From Chrysomallon squamiferum (Eukaryota > Mollusca > Gastropoda > Neomphalida > Peltospiridae), in contig CM022665.1 of NCBI GenBank assembly GCA_012295275.1, positions 1,028,952 through 1,092,951 on the forward strand: DNA of 64,000 nucleotides, written 5' to 3'. A program made the position numbers and the translations under genes. This document shows positions 1 through 12,843 of the stretch, one piece after another; the first letter of the stretch is position 1, and every line of letters begins with the position of its first letter. The notes beneath the pieces were generated by a model that had not been told where the DNA came from, searched no databases, and worked only from the letters and a program-made list of their open reading frames with translations.

Positions 1-160
1 CACAACTACCGTAATTTGATAAAAGAAGTAATTTTCAAGATGACCTGGTCTTTCTTTTTCTCAAACACCGCGGCGTGACACCGGCAAGTAATTTTCTTTT
101 AAACGAACTAAGAAAGGCAATTAGACGTGATCATGATAAATATTTCTTTTTCTTTGACAG

Positions 161-360
161 GACTGGTCAGAAAGACACACACGAGCAACGTGGAACTTCC
201 ATGCGTCGAGCCAGGATTCTGCGAACCTTTGACAGTGAATGTTTATTTAAAAAAAAGAAGACAAGAAAGAAATTAGAAAAAGAAAAGCTCTGCGATTTTA
301 ACACGTCTAAATGTTGGTGTTCTTGTCTTGATTGAAAATAAAATATTCGTTTGTGAACTG
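161..360 (+). other. candidate 3'-terminal exon (product unrecognised)
   Basis: A strong acceptor (T-rich tract followed by GACAG, ending at 160) precedes a stretch leading to an AATAAA signal at 337-342 and GT-rich sequence at 346-375. Two frames stay open after the acceptor. One reads about 58 codons through a Lys/Arg-rich region to a Cys-rich end (motif KCWCSCLD, stop at 332-334, almost on the poly(A) signal). The other reads about 37 codons (contains LPCVEPGFCEPLTVNVYL) to a stop near 275, leaving a more normal 3' UTR. I recognise neither, and the upstream exons are outside the window or unseen, so the frame cannot be fixed. It could be chance. Confidence 0.3.
337..342 (+). terminator. 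poly(A) signal AATAAA
   Basis: Canonical hexamer followed within about 10-35 nt by GT-rich sequence (TTTGTG, TGTGTATTT), the layout of a cleavage and polyadenylation site. It supports the candidate terminal exon beginning at 161. In AT-rich DNA the hexamer alone is common; the GT-rich element and the upstream acceptor give it some weight. Confidence 0.35.
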
Positions 361-404
361 ATGTGTATTTGGCGAATTGATTACTTTAAAATGTTTTACC
401 TCAC

Positions 405-600
405 ACTCTGATAATAATGATGATGATGATATAGCAGTAATACTGGCAGTAGTGGTAGTTGTAGCAGTAATAGGAGTGGTAACAGTAGTAGTAATAGTAG
501 AAGGAAGAGTAGTAGTGTAACAGTAGCAATGGTAATACTAGTTTTAATAGGAGTAGTAATTGTAGTAATAGCAGCAGCAGCAACAACAGTAATACGTTTT
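405..600. repeat. degenerate trinucleotide (GAT/GTA/GTAGTA) array
   Basis: A decayed trinucleotide array moving from GATGATGAT to mixed AGTAGTGGTAGT-type units. It resembles the degenerate triplet stretches at 21776-22010 and 22495-22600. Its open frames (poly-Leu, poly-Tyr) are repeat translations. Confidence 0.7.
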
Positions 601-2420
601 CTAAATCATAAAAATAAGAAGGATGGTTTTCAATATTGGATGTGGAAGATTAAATATACATAATAAATAATATTAAATAAATGGATAGAAAAGCAACGCA
701 TAGATAATTCCCTTACAATGACTAATTAGTTCTACATCAGTACCAATTTATGACGTACTAATCAGTCACGTGATACGCCAATACCATGCATACAGATTAA
801 ACATGCGAAATGAAAATTGGCGCCAGCTGCAGCACAAAATGGCGACAGTTTTCTAATTTAGGAAATGATCGACGTTTTCTTTTAATCGCATAACTGAGGA
901 ATAAATCAACACTAAGCAACTTTTTTCAAGACTGTCATTTCGCAAAAATATAATCTGCATGCGGCGGACCTCTACCTACTTTTTGTAGAGAATTGCTAGT
1001 TTTTCTTTACCTTCAAAACTAAGTCCACAAATGTGCTACATCTGTTTTCTGAAATTATGTACTGGCTACTGTTATGTTTACACAAAAATTCTCTGTATAT
1101 TTTTCAATTACAATGATTCGAAAACGTAACTTGAAAGATCTTTTTGCTCAATAAGAACTAACGATATTGGTTATTAAACTGAAGGATGACCGCCATTTCT
1201 GTTATTGCTGTAGCTTTTTAATAGTATTACAGAATTTTGAAAGAAAAAAAAAAAAAAAAAAAAAAAAAAAAGATTGGTACAAGGAAAGAGAAAACGGTTC
1301 TTCACTTGCAGTGTAATAAATTTAAATAAAACGAATTATTAGAAAATCAATATACAAGGGAAAAAAATGCAAACTACTGTAAATGAAAGTCACAACTGGA
1401 ATTCAGTATAATGAAAATTAACTGGTCCCTTCGAGTTTTATTAATGAATAAAAAGAAAGAAAAAGAAAAATATCATTCACGAATTATTTAGTCATCTTGC
1501 AAGTGAATTGTTTTTAAAAATGTATATACATATTCTTCAGTTGAATACTACCAGGATCACTGGTAACCGTACAAATGTTTTTCGTTTGGGTTTTATAAGT
1601 AGTTGTTTTCTCGTCGCCATATCTAAGTTCCACGCAGAATATTGTGTGGAATGAGCTAAGGTGTACTTGCGTTATCATCTTTCGTATATAATAAAGCGGA
1701 TATTAATGGTTATGAAAAAAAAAAACCAGTGGGTCACTGGATCAGTCCTTCTCTATGGACGCACTTAAATCTATAGCAGCTCCTGGTTTATTAGATGCCA
1801 TTAATTATCTGTCCATCGAAAGATGCTAACACACTGGAACAAGCGGATTTCTTCTCTGGTTATTCAAATATAAAAACTGGTATACAGTTTATAATGATTC
1901 TACTGAAAATTGTTTTTGGTTATGTTTTCAGTTTTATAGATTTTTTTTTTTTTTTTTTTGTTGTTGTTTTCCAATAAGATAAGAATTATTTGATTTACTG
2001 TTGAACAGCCACGAAGAAATATTCTTTTATTAAATATTAATATTTCTCTTTTATTAAAAACATCATACGTAGGCGACATTTTCTGTTTGTATTTGACTAT
2101 GAAGAGGAAATCAATTAATCAAATAACTGAGTGTGCGGTGTTGGAATGACAGAAACGTGGGAGAAATGAAACTGCGGCGATAAAACAAGTACTCGGATGA
2201 TAGATTTGACAGACATTATTTTGAAAAGTCCTACACAGATTCGTTTTATACCATCGTAATATAAATAAAATGAGTTTTTCCTAAAAGTGAATAATACAGT
2301 CCATGTTCGAATTTCAGGTGATCTAAGAACAATTCTGTAATAAAACTAGATTGGTGTGATTCATTTTGATTGCACATTGCTAAAATCGTCGCTTTCTAAT
2401 ATTTATATTTAAAATTATTT
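601..2420. other. AT-rich non-coding stretch
   Basis: No supportable gene. It contains a poly(A) run at 1243-1271, a poly(T) run near 1941-1958, and a short CpG-bearing patch at 820-965 that includes an AAAATGGCGAC motif (836-846) resembling a YY1 site. Nothing else stands out. Confidence 0.5.
1243..1271 (+). repeat. poly(A) run
   Basis: About 29 consecutive A after GAAAG. No flanking element was recognised that would mark it as a retroposon tail. Confidence 0.8.
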
Positions 2421-2447
2421 TTTATTTCATTATTTTTATTATTTATT
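2421..2447 (-). terminator. clustered poly(A) signals for the minus-strand peptide gene
   Basis: Three copies of AATAAA on the minus strand (TTTATT on + at 2421-2426, 2435-2440 and 2442-2447) lie 110-140 nt past the stop codon at 2560-2562. That spacing suits a short 3' UTR of the peptide precursor. AATAAA is frequent by chance in such AT-rich DNA. Confidence 0.4.
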
Positions 2448-2559
2448 AATAACAATAATAATAAAAATATTAAACATGTATAAACTAAATATGCAATACC
2501 TAATAGCCTACAAAATAATAAAGACAACAGAGAAATAAAACATAAATAAATGTACAAGA

Positions 2560-2660
2560 TTACCACACTTTACAAACAGGTAATGAACCAGCAAGATACC
2601 TTTTAACAGTTTCAAAAATGTTTGAACCTTCATCTTCATCATACTCGTTTTCGCTCTCGT
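2560..2660 (-). CDS. secreted peptide precursor, C-terminal coding exon
   Basis: On the minus strand a T-rich tract ending TTTTTCAG (acceptor AG at 2662-2661) opens a 101 nt exon. Two bases complete a codon carried over from the previous exon, then 32 sense codons run to TAA at 2562-2560. The peptide begins with an acidic stretch rich in Asp and Glu (ESENEYDEDEGS), continues NIFETV, has a Lys-Arg dibasic site, and ends with YLAGSLPVCKVW. An acidic spacer, a dibasic cleavage site and a short C-terminal peptide form the classic layout of a neuropeptide or peptide-hormone precursor. The final peptide has one Cys and no Gly donor for amidation. It joins in phase to the signal-peptide exon at 22947-23022. 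I do not recognise the peptide family; another secreted small peptide is possible. Confidence 0.5.
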
Positions 2661-2710
2661 CTGAAAAAGTAAATAAAAAAATAAATAAATAACATGATAT
2701 ATATATTTGA

Positions 2711-2711
<1 letters not shown>

Positions 2712-2744
<33 letters not shown>
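2712..2744 (+). repeat. (GT)n microsatellite
   Basis: About 16 uninterrupted GT units, shortly upstream (in minus-strand sense) of the peptide exon at 2560-2660. Confidence 0.95.
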
Positions 2745-2746
<2 letters not shown>

Positions 2747-4588
2747 ATTTATTTTGAATTAGTAAGAGAAAAAAATATAGTTTTTAACTGCTGCTTATTT
2801 CATACCAAATTGTAATATGCGTTACTAAATATATTTTTCAAAAACTTAATTCAAGAATTGTTTTTTTTTTAGAAAGCATATTTTTCTACATTTATAAACA
2901 AAGTCAGTTGATTTAGAACATTATTTATTTGTGATAAACATTTGCTACATACAGAATATATTTCATAATTTTAATAATAATAAAAATAATATGATGATGA
3001 CATAAATATATTTAAAACAATGACTTTACAAAGACAAATTAGAATCGATTTGTCAAAAATATAGTTAATTACTAAGTACGCCATTCTGACAAACAAATTC
3101 ACGGTTTCTTCCTGTTTTGACTGGCTTACAAAACGGGAAGTTTTTGTATGATAATTATGAAATATGTAATGTAGGTACTGTGTAGAAGTAATGATGCAAC
3201 TAACAAAGGTCCCAGGCGAAACGGCTAATTCTGATTTCATAAACAATGATTAAAGCATTCGTTTGAAAGATGTCTGTGTGGCACATGCAGTGAAACTACG
3301 TTTCATCATATACTTTTTTTTATTGTTGTATCGTTAGGCTCAAATTCTTGCTAATGATAAATTTTACGCCAATACAACCAAAGTAACACTTTAAATAGAA
3401 AACTGATTTAAAACCATACCATGCGACTTTATAACCAAAGAAACTCATAGAATGAGGGAGATTTCTAGACACAGCTACTAAACTGATCTGGGAATGTAAA
3501 ATTAAGACCACTTAGACAAAAGTGATCACCAGTGAATTTCCATCCCTTCGAGAGCAGAAGTTGGAAACATCGCAGTGAATTAAAAGGCGCATTGGTCACG
3601 TGGGACGCGGAATCGAACTGTAAAGTTAAACAGGACCTTTGGGAATTTACTTGCAATACTCGAACAGAATTTCATTACCGGCGGATATGACTTGTGTCGA
3701 GTATAGGTGGGAAGCTTCAATATCCATGCACAAAGAGACACTAATGTTTAAAATGTACCACATAAAAATAACGTATAAATAAATAAAATAAAATAAAAAT
3801 AACTGCCAGTGAACTGCGTAAGTAAACTTTTTAGATATTAGTTAACGTAGCAAAGAACACTTCTGCAGATATAGAAAATCACTGGAAAGGCATATATCTA
3901 TGAATGTATAAAAAAAACCTAGAAAAAATTAGCAGTTTCTGATTTAAAAAATGAGGAAATTCATATAAAATTTTATTTATATATATTTATATGGCATACA
4001 GCACAGAGAACGTGTTTAGATGGTATATAGTTTCCTAGTATTGGTATACATACGTCTGTTTTATATGTAATGAAAAAAGGGTAATGAATGCACCACTGTC
4101 TGTATAAAGAGACTGTATAAAACTATATTATGATGTAGACGCAGACTTAGACTTGTTTCAGTAATAAGTAGAATTCTCTAAAGTGTTAGGAAAAGGAATC
4201 AACGAGGCTTGAATCTCTGATAATCCGCAATTGCCGCCGAAGTGGAAAATAACTGTTACAGCATAACAGCCTTGTGAAGCGGTGGCATCCGCTCGTTATT
4301 TCATATTTACAGATAAATTACACATCATACACACCACAGCGCCATCTATTTGTTTGAATATATTTCTGTAAGAGTCACTCCTTTGCTTAATATCCTCATT
4401 TTCTACCATTTATTCATTTTGGTTTTGGTGAAATATAGTTTTTCATTAAATATCATTTATCCACATTTTGAAATTGTACAAGAAAATCTTTATTTAAAAA
4501 TATTTTAAAGAGAGAAGTAAGGCAGAAATAAACAAGTTTAGAGGAAGAGATTAACAGAGAAAAAAGAAAACGAGAAAGTAATACAAGC

Positions 4589-4679
<91 letters not shown>
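4589..4679 (+). repeat. (GA)n microsatellite
   Basis: About 90 bp of nearly pure AG repeat with one early interruption. The antisense Leu-Ser open frame over it is a repeat translation. Confidence 0.95.
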
Positions 4680-4682
<3 letters not shown>

Positions 4683-7381
4683 ATGGTCGGGTTTAACAAG
4701 ATTTTCAAGTTCGATTGAAACCAGAAATTCGGTTATCAAAGAAAATTCCTATTTTCTATTCGTGTTAATTGTCAATTTCCACAACAAATAAAATTCGTGT
4801 GTCAGTTTCCTATGTTTCGATCAACTGTAAAAAGTTGACGTACGCTAGAGAAAGTCAAGATATCACTGATGACCTTAAAAGAATAAAATATGCCTTTACT
4901 TTCTCCACAGAACCCGAAAATAATAGCTTTACATAGTTCATAGAAATAACAAACAATATTTTTTCACACAAATACATTCAGACTTTTAATCTACCAGTGT
5001 AGAGATTAACAGAAATGAAGTCTAATGTAGAGTTTACAGCGCAGCTAGAAACAAAATCAGTTATTTATGGTTCCCTTCTGCGCCCTAAAACTGGTTTATA
5101 AATGACCGTGGTATACTAATATGTATATCCTTTGGTGCTAATCATTACAAGTAGATTTTAAAATGGCAACAGTAATATAGTTAATAGTAATTAATATTAA
5201 TATGGGTAGTAGTATAGCTGAAAAAAAAGAAGAAATTTTTTTAAAAATTATCATTCAGAATATCGACGTTGTAACGATGCGCCAAAATTACTGACGGTGG
5301 CTAGAAACCGTTATAACCAAACGCAGTATGCTTTTAAATTTTTAAATTATTATTTCCAATAGATAACAATAAAACTGTCAAAAAAGATCCGTTATTGAAA
5401 ATATTACAAAGAACGTGACAAAAAAGAAATTAAAGAAAGTAATGTCATCTTTGCGGCGCCAGTTTATCCAAGAACTAATTCTGTTTGTCAAATGAGCGAT
5501 AGACAAAAGCATCTTGGGTGATCTAATCTTTCTGTGTAACACAGTTTTAAACAATAAACCGATAAAATCATGACATGTTCAAAGTTCAAAGAACCAATCG
5601 CTGGGGGCAGACTTCCATTTTGTTTATTAAGGCAAAGTGAAAACAATGGCAATTTTATACGCAAGCAGCATCAATGAACCGACACTAAAAATAATTGCGA
5701 GATAATACTAACTTTCAGAAACGTTTCCTTCGTAACTATTTTTACAGAGAAGCAAAAATACGAAACAGCACAGGTTGGGTTTTTTCCGTTTGAATGTTCG
5801 TCACAGTTCTTTGGTTTGCATCTCAAGCCTTTATAGTTCTGAATTTGAAACTATAACATTAGATTCACCACATCTCTAAATTTCCTTGTTTTTACAAACC
5901 TGAGACAGCTATTTGTACGGGTTTTACACCATCAGACGTATCTAGTTTATTACTTTAGGGACGTTATATATTGATTTTTCACAAAGAAATTCTTTCAGAA
6001 TGGCAGCTTAAGCTAATCTTGTTTCACATCATGCACACTTTTTAGTTGTGGCTGGATGTAAAAAAAAAAGAAATAAATAAAAAGTTCAGACAAGGTGTAT
6101 GGCTGCAGTAATTGTCTGCGGTTAATGGCATGCATGTCATGTTACAAATTCAGAAACATTATATCAGATGTTACGCCACACAAAGAGAAATTCATTATGA
6201 TCAAATTAATATTATCTTGAAGTAATTTTTCACGATATGAGAAAATAAATGACAAACATATTCTAATATGAACATTACTGACTTTTGTCAGAAGTGTGGA
6301 AAGTTTGTAATGCTTGCCTAGTCATCAAGATTAGTTACGTTATCCATAAGTATATAAATTATACAAATACAGTATAACCACTAATTCACAGACATGTACA
6401 AGAAATTAACGTTATGTCTTGATACGAACAAATTTTAAACTGCAGAAAGGCCCTTACAGAAAACTGGACCCTGAGGTCTAATGAACACTGACCACTCGGT
6501 GACCGCTGACTTCTTTAGAAACGGTCATTATTCTAGCAAATTCTACATTATAATCAACAGAATAAACGACGTGAAGCTGAAAGAAAAGATGTGGTACCAT
6601 GATGTGAGAAAACTTCGCACTTCGTGAAACACGGTCATGCCATACAAATAAGTATGCTTTCATGCATAATGGCGGATCCGGTACTTAAATGTCAGGCTTC
6701 GTCGAGGAAAAATGTTCACTTTGGCATTGTCTTCCTTCGTATGTTTCAAAAACAATTAACAACCTTTCGGTCTTCAGAAAGTGCAATTTGCCAAATATAG
6801 CGGCTTTTCGCTAATATATTTTGTTTAATTTACGTAGGTGTCTTTTTACTTTATACACACAAAAATAGATACTGAAATGAGCTGCTATAAACTATTGAAT
6901 TATGCGAGTGCATTTAAATCGAAGAGGCTTAAATCGAACTGGGCTTATATCGATGTTTATCTCTACACATTTAGTCTGTGCATAACCCTAATATGGATTA
7001 ACTCCACTAGAGTAAATTTAACTATGAAAACTAAAGGTTAATCAAGAGATAAACCTTTTAATATGGCCTATATCTTTGTAAAGGGTTGTAAGTTTTTTTT
7101 AACTGATTCGTTTTTAAAAGTAGATACCCAAAACATTTAACTGCTAAACCTACGTTGATGAACATACTGCCATTTGTATGACATCATTTCGTACAGAAAA
7201 GAATATAAAATCTATGCTAGACTGAGTAACTGAGTATTTCTACGTGAGCTGCTAATCAGTTTCTTGTCTCAAACCTTATTTTTAAAGTGATGAATGAAAA
7301 CAATATTTTTTTAGCCATTAATTTCATTGACAGTTTTGTGTTTATTTCTAATATGAAAAGGCCGTATTTAATTTGGAATCA

Positions 7382-7427
7382 ATATTTATCATTACTGTAT
7401 CTTGAAAAAAAAAATAATGATAAATAT
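7382..7427. repeat. short inverted repeat
   Basis: Arms ATATTTATCATTA (7382-7394) and TAATGATAAATAT (7415-7427) are perfect reverse complements of 13 bp around a 20 nt A-rich loop. It could form a cruciform; with such AT-rich arms it may be chance. Confidence 0.6.
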
Positions 7428-9232
7428 AAAAATTAATATAAATAAATAAATTAATTAAAAAATAGTAGTCGCCTGTAGAAAAATAATGACATTTAATTTT
7501 TTTTTAAATACTTATTCCTGCAAATATCAGCCAATGGAAACCCGCCTAGAGCAGCCTAGTGTTAATACGATATTTGGAAAACCGGTCGCGTTCTTTTACA
7601 AATACGTGATTCGCTTACAGAAACGCGAAGAAGAATTGTTTTAATGAGAAATCGAATACAATGTTTCTACATCTGGAAGAAAAGCTAAATAAAAACAAGA
7701 ATTATAAGGTTAAAAAATGCCATTATAAATATTTCGGATTACTGTTATTTGTTTTTCTTTCGTTTGAAAATACGTAACAAACAGACCGAGGGCGAGGTGG
7801 GTGGATGCAGCCATCAAAGAAACGCAGTTCACCTAGAATCTAGATTTTATTTGTAACACATTTCACGTGTATTTATATATACTGAACAAAAACCATACAG
7901 GTTTATGCTGTTTTAGTGAAAGGTGCTTTTACAGTCACAAGAACATTTACCAGTCACGCTTAACAACAATACATTTTAAACGCATTAATATTTCATGATG
8001 CCAAACTTTCGTGTGTGTTTATTTATGTTACTCTACTCAAAATCACAAATATTCCAAATCTATATGAATTAACTTTTTCTTTTATGTCGGTTATTATATT
8101 CTTTTGTGGGTTTCAAATGTTCATTAAGAATACAAAAATAACCTTTTCATTCTGAATAACCAGCTATTTCCTCGACGACTAGAATTCATAAATATTTTAC
8201 ATTTATATGAACGACCTTTATACTTTTGGGTCTGTTAATATAATTATTTTGTAAGTTTAAAATCATTCTTACTTACAGTTCTAAATAATCATTACCCTTT
8301 GCGTGTTCTTTTTAATCTTTTGTCTATTTAAGATCTTCATAAGTGTATATGGATGACCTTTTCCCTCTGTTTCTCCCGATACTTCCTTCTGTCGACTAAA
8401 ATCAGCATTCTAATGCTGTTACTATTCAGCTACTGTCGTGCTAATTGCGGTACAAATTAGCTATAATAGTTACACGTCGCACAAATCCTTAATTTGACAG
8501 CTGCTTTTTGTCTGTGCTGTTTGTCAAATAAGACTCGTTTGAAAAGACGTTCTTACAGTAAACAATTTTAAACAAAGAAAATCGACTCCCTTGAGAAATC
8601 ATTTTAGCTCAATGAATTGCCCTGCGTATTTTGAAACGAGAATACTTGCGATATGTTTCTGACTGTTGTGTTTGATACGTGACTATTGTATTTTGAGAAT
8701 TAGTATTTAGCACGAACGGATTATTACACATGTGTTTATTAGTATTTCCAAATTGTTCAAATTTCCTGTAAGCCATAAAAAGGTGTTTACATTTTCAGAG
8801 AGATTAAACTGATATTTTCTCTATCACAAATGAATGAGTATGTGTCTGTGAATGACAGAAAGAAACAGAAACGTAGCAGAATTATCACCTCATGTTTCAG
8901 ATTAAAAAAACATTATCAGATGTCTGTCGTGTGTGTGAATGTGAGAGAGAAAAGTCATAGACTTAATGTAAACTAAAGATTATTAATTCGAGGTTCAGAT
9001 TACGTAGGAGGCGATTCTAGTAATATCAGAATTAAGAATAATTCATTGCACTTACTGCCTGGAAGGTAGAGACTTTAATCATCCTTCATTTGTATCGTTT
9101 ACGCACCTATTACAGCTTGCCATTATTAAGTTTTCTCCACTTCGCCAGCGATGTAAACTCTGTTGGAAAATGTGCCTAAGGTATCATTCTTATGATTCCA
9201 AATATTGTTCCATTTTCGTAAAGGCCAATATA

Positions 9233-9350
<118 letters not shown>

Positions 9351-10671
9351 AGTCTGTGCCTCCTCTTTCTGTCCTTTTCTGTGAAGTATATCTTGCTTTT
9401 TAATACTTTCGAAAACTGCTCTTTATCCGAATTTTTATTAATAGAAATTAGGTCTACAAATAAATTACTTCAGTAAAAATAAATAAATGACAGTAAAATA
9501 AAAAAGAAATCTGTCAAAAGAAATGAAAGCCGAAAACTGAAACAGTGGGGTTTAAACATTCTTTCTCAAACATCATGATGACTCCAATATCTCTTTAATC
9601 ATCTAAAATAAAAATACTAAAATGTGTCCATGCTTTGCAGCAATGATTACATATGTTATTATCGCCACTATTCTTGTCTGTTTACGTGTTCAGATCCCTG
9701 AAAATAACGTGACATTTGTTTACAAAGCGAAATGAAATACACACGAACAACGCTCAAATAATCTCTGAAAAACGGAAATCCGTCCAATGCTTTTGTGGCA
9801 TTAATAGCAGTCTAAATCGTGATAACGGTGAAAGCATATCCGGTACTTAATGAACATAGTGTATCTGAGTTACGACAGTGCTAGACGTAATTAGAGTATA
9901 ATGTTATTTAAATGAATGTACGTGGATTTTGGTCTCAGCCCTCTGAAAAATGCGAGGGTGACGAGGTAAATCAATTAGTGAAGACAACACAGAAGACGTA
10001 TTAAGAGGTCAAAGAAGAGTTACAAATTCAAATGGTTATTCTGAATGTAACAAGAGAATATTTTACATAAATCGTTCTAATACAAATTCATTGTCTGTGC
10101 AGTTATACGGAAGGTTCGGTAGTTCCAGGCGTCTTGAGACCATCTTATTAAAGCAGTGAAGCGAGATTGTCAATAACATTAAGCAAATGTAAGCGAAACA
10201 AATGAACGTAAGCAAAATACTGAATAAGCAGATCATTTAACTATGAGAACATGGACATAATAATAATAACCATAGAAACGATCATAATAATAACAACACC
10301 AAAAACTGTTGTTATTATTATTATAGTGACTGATAAACAGATGGAAAGAAAGATAGAGAGGCAAACAGACAGAAGACAGACAGACAGGTACAAAACATTA
10401 ATTCAAAAGAAGAAACAAAAAAATATATTTCTAAAAATAGCTGCACATTTAGAACGACTATAAACTCCAAAATCATAATTATATAATAGAGATTCCATAT
10501 TATCAGAAAATATTAAGGTACAATTAATTATTTTCAGAATATTAACCTGTTTACTGTCACGTTTTACGACACACATTCTATCCAATTTGAACTTCTTGTT
10601 GGTTAATTTGCTAACAAATTCCATAAGCCATCTGCGAGACATTACTAAATTTCTCACGATTTTGCAATTAC

Positions 10672-10755
10672 AGTCGAAAATACAGCATATAAGGATGTTA
10701 ACATGCTGTGATTATCAGTCGAAAATATCGCATGTTAACGACCTCTGATTATCAA
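10672..10755. repeat. two-copy imperfect tandem duplication with internal inverted repeat
   Basis: The block CAGTCGAAAATA...GTTAACATG...CTGATTATC-like occurs twice in tandem at about 40-45 bp spacing. Within it, GTTAACATGC (10697-10706) and GCATGTTAAC (10730-10739) form perfect 10 bp arms around a 23 nt loop. Confidence 0.6.
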
Positions 10756-12692
10756 GGACAGACCGACACAACGACCAACAGATAAACAGATACAAATAGA
10801 AAGTCAGATCGTTAGAAACGGCGAGAGAATGAGTGAGTCAGTAAGAGAAGATACACAGACAAAAAATACAGTTAGAAAGAGATAAGTAGATAGACAGATA
10901 GACAGGCGGATCGACGGATCAGTAGATAGATAGATATGGATGGGTGATAGATACGTGTGTGTGTGTGTGTTTGTACACGAAAGAGAAGAAGCGATGTACT
11001 GACAGATAACAGAGAGATTTATAAAGAATGAAGGGAGAAAAAAGTAACAGACAATCGGAAAGACATACATAAAAATATATAATATTTTATTTAAAAATTA
11101 CTACACAACTAGACATATATTCTCATATTTCTTCTATATGCTGTTCATTTTTTGGTTTTAGCTTTCTTCTTTAAAGCATCGATTTTCTTTTGGAATCGGT
11201 TTTTACAAATTCTCAACGGATTTTGTGTTCTTCAGATGTACTTTGATGAATGTGCTACGACGTTGTTTTTTTTGGCAATCACGTTCTGTTTACAAGTGAA
11301 GCAGTTTAAAAACATCATATATCGATAATGGTAATATAATTGTCCGACTGCTTCGCCGAATGCTGCTAGGTATCATAAATATCCACACATTTCACACAGG
11401 AATTACACAATAACAGACCTTTCCCGTATGGGACAACTTTTATTTCTATTGTAATCTTAAATATAACTTAAAAAGAAAGATTAAAAACTGTTTTTAAAAA
11501 AATGAAAGAAGGAAAGAGAAAAAATATTAGTTAAATGTACTGGAAGAGACCAGAATATTATCAAATATTAAAATTCATCATCTCTTTTTTCATAAAACAC
11601 ATATAAAGAGGCTTTGTATTGCTTTAGGGAAATGAAAATTACTACTGATTTTTCATGTAGTGAAAACCATAAATATAAAATCCTACGCAAAATGAAATAA
11701 CATTATTCCAGTGAATGTGAATAAAAAACAATGAATTTAATACTTCAGTTCGTACTGAAAAGAATATGTAATCTGATATCCATCCATCTTATAAATCTAT
11801 TTTATTTAATAATTCCAGTAGAAATTTTAATTTTTTTTTTTTAATAAATGTTTATGATTTTCAGAATAGGTTAGAGAATAAAGAAAGATGCGTGGATGGT
11901 CACTGAAAGTTAATGAGATATAAAAAAGAACTAAATTAGACAGAAACTATGACACAGAGCATTAATAACAGATATATAGCGGTTGATGGATATACAGATA
12001 GATACGTATGTGTCAACATACATACAGACAGATAAAGATACATCTGTAGAAATACGGTTAAAATCATCCAAGTTTTGCAGTCTGAGGACAAAACAGACAA
12101 TGCATTATATACGTTTTCTCTAGTTCTTCAGAAACATAATTCTTTCTAATAAAATGATCTATTCGCTGCCGTAACTTACCCGTAAGTGTACTAACAGATA
12201 CGTTTAAATGCATTTGAGAATAATCTGAGAAATGCGAATTTTCTTTTTATTTCTACTGCTTTGTGAACAAAGTGACATATGTGCTAGATTGCTCTAAGTT
12301 TTTATTTTACTGGTCACTGGTAGCTGCCTAACAGTAAACGAATTATTTATGACATTAGCCATGCAACCTAGATAACAGAGGAATCTATGTCTTCCTCGTA
12401 AATTCGACTGTTGGTTAATTCCAGTCCCTCTTCCCTGTCTGATTAGATAAGCCTGGAAATAGGAACGTCTATGTTTCAATAATATCGAAGCAAACTAATA
12501 AGGACGTTTCTGATGGATGTGGATTTACAATGTCTATTGGAAAAAGGATATTTGTTAGAGTGAGCAGGATTTCGCGTGAGAACATGTACAGTGTAACTGT
12601 AATGTGACAAAATCGTCAGCTATTTCAATTAGTATATATTGTAAAGAAATGTAAAAGGGAGAATGATGGCATATGGGTTGTATAGGTGAACT

Positions 12693-12843
<151 letters not shown>

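Noticed and set aside
836-846. YY1-like ATGGCG motif, also at 6667, 16739 and 56231
   Set aside because: Too short and isolated; no promoter or exon structure accompanies the copies.
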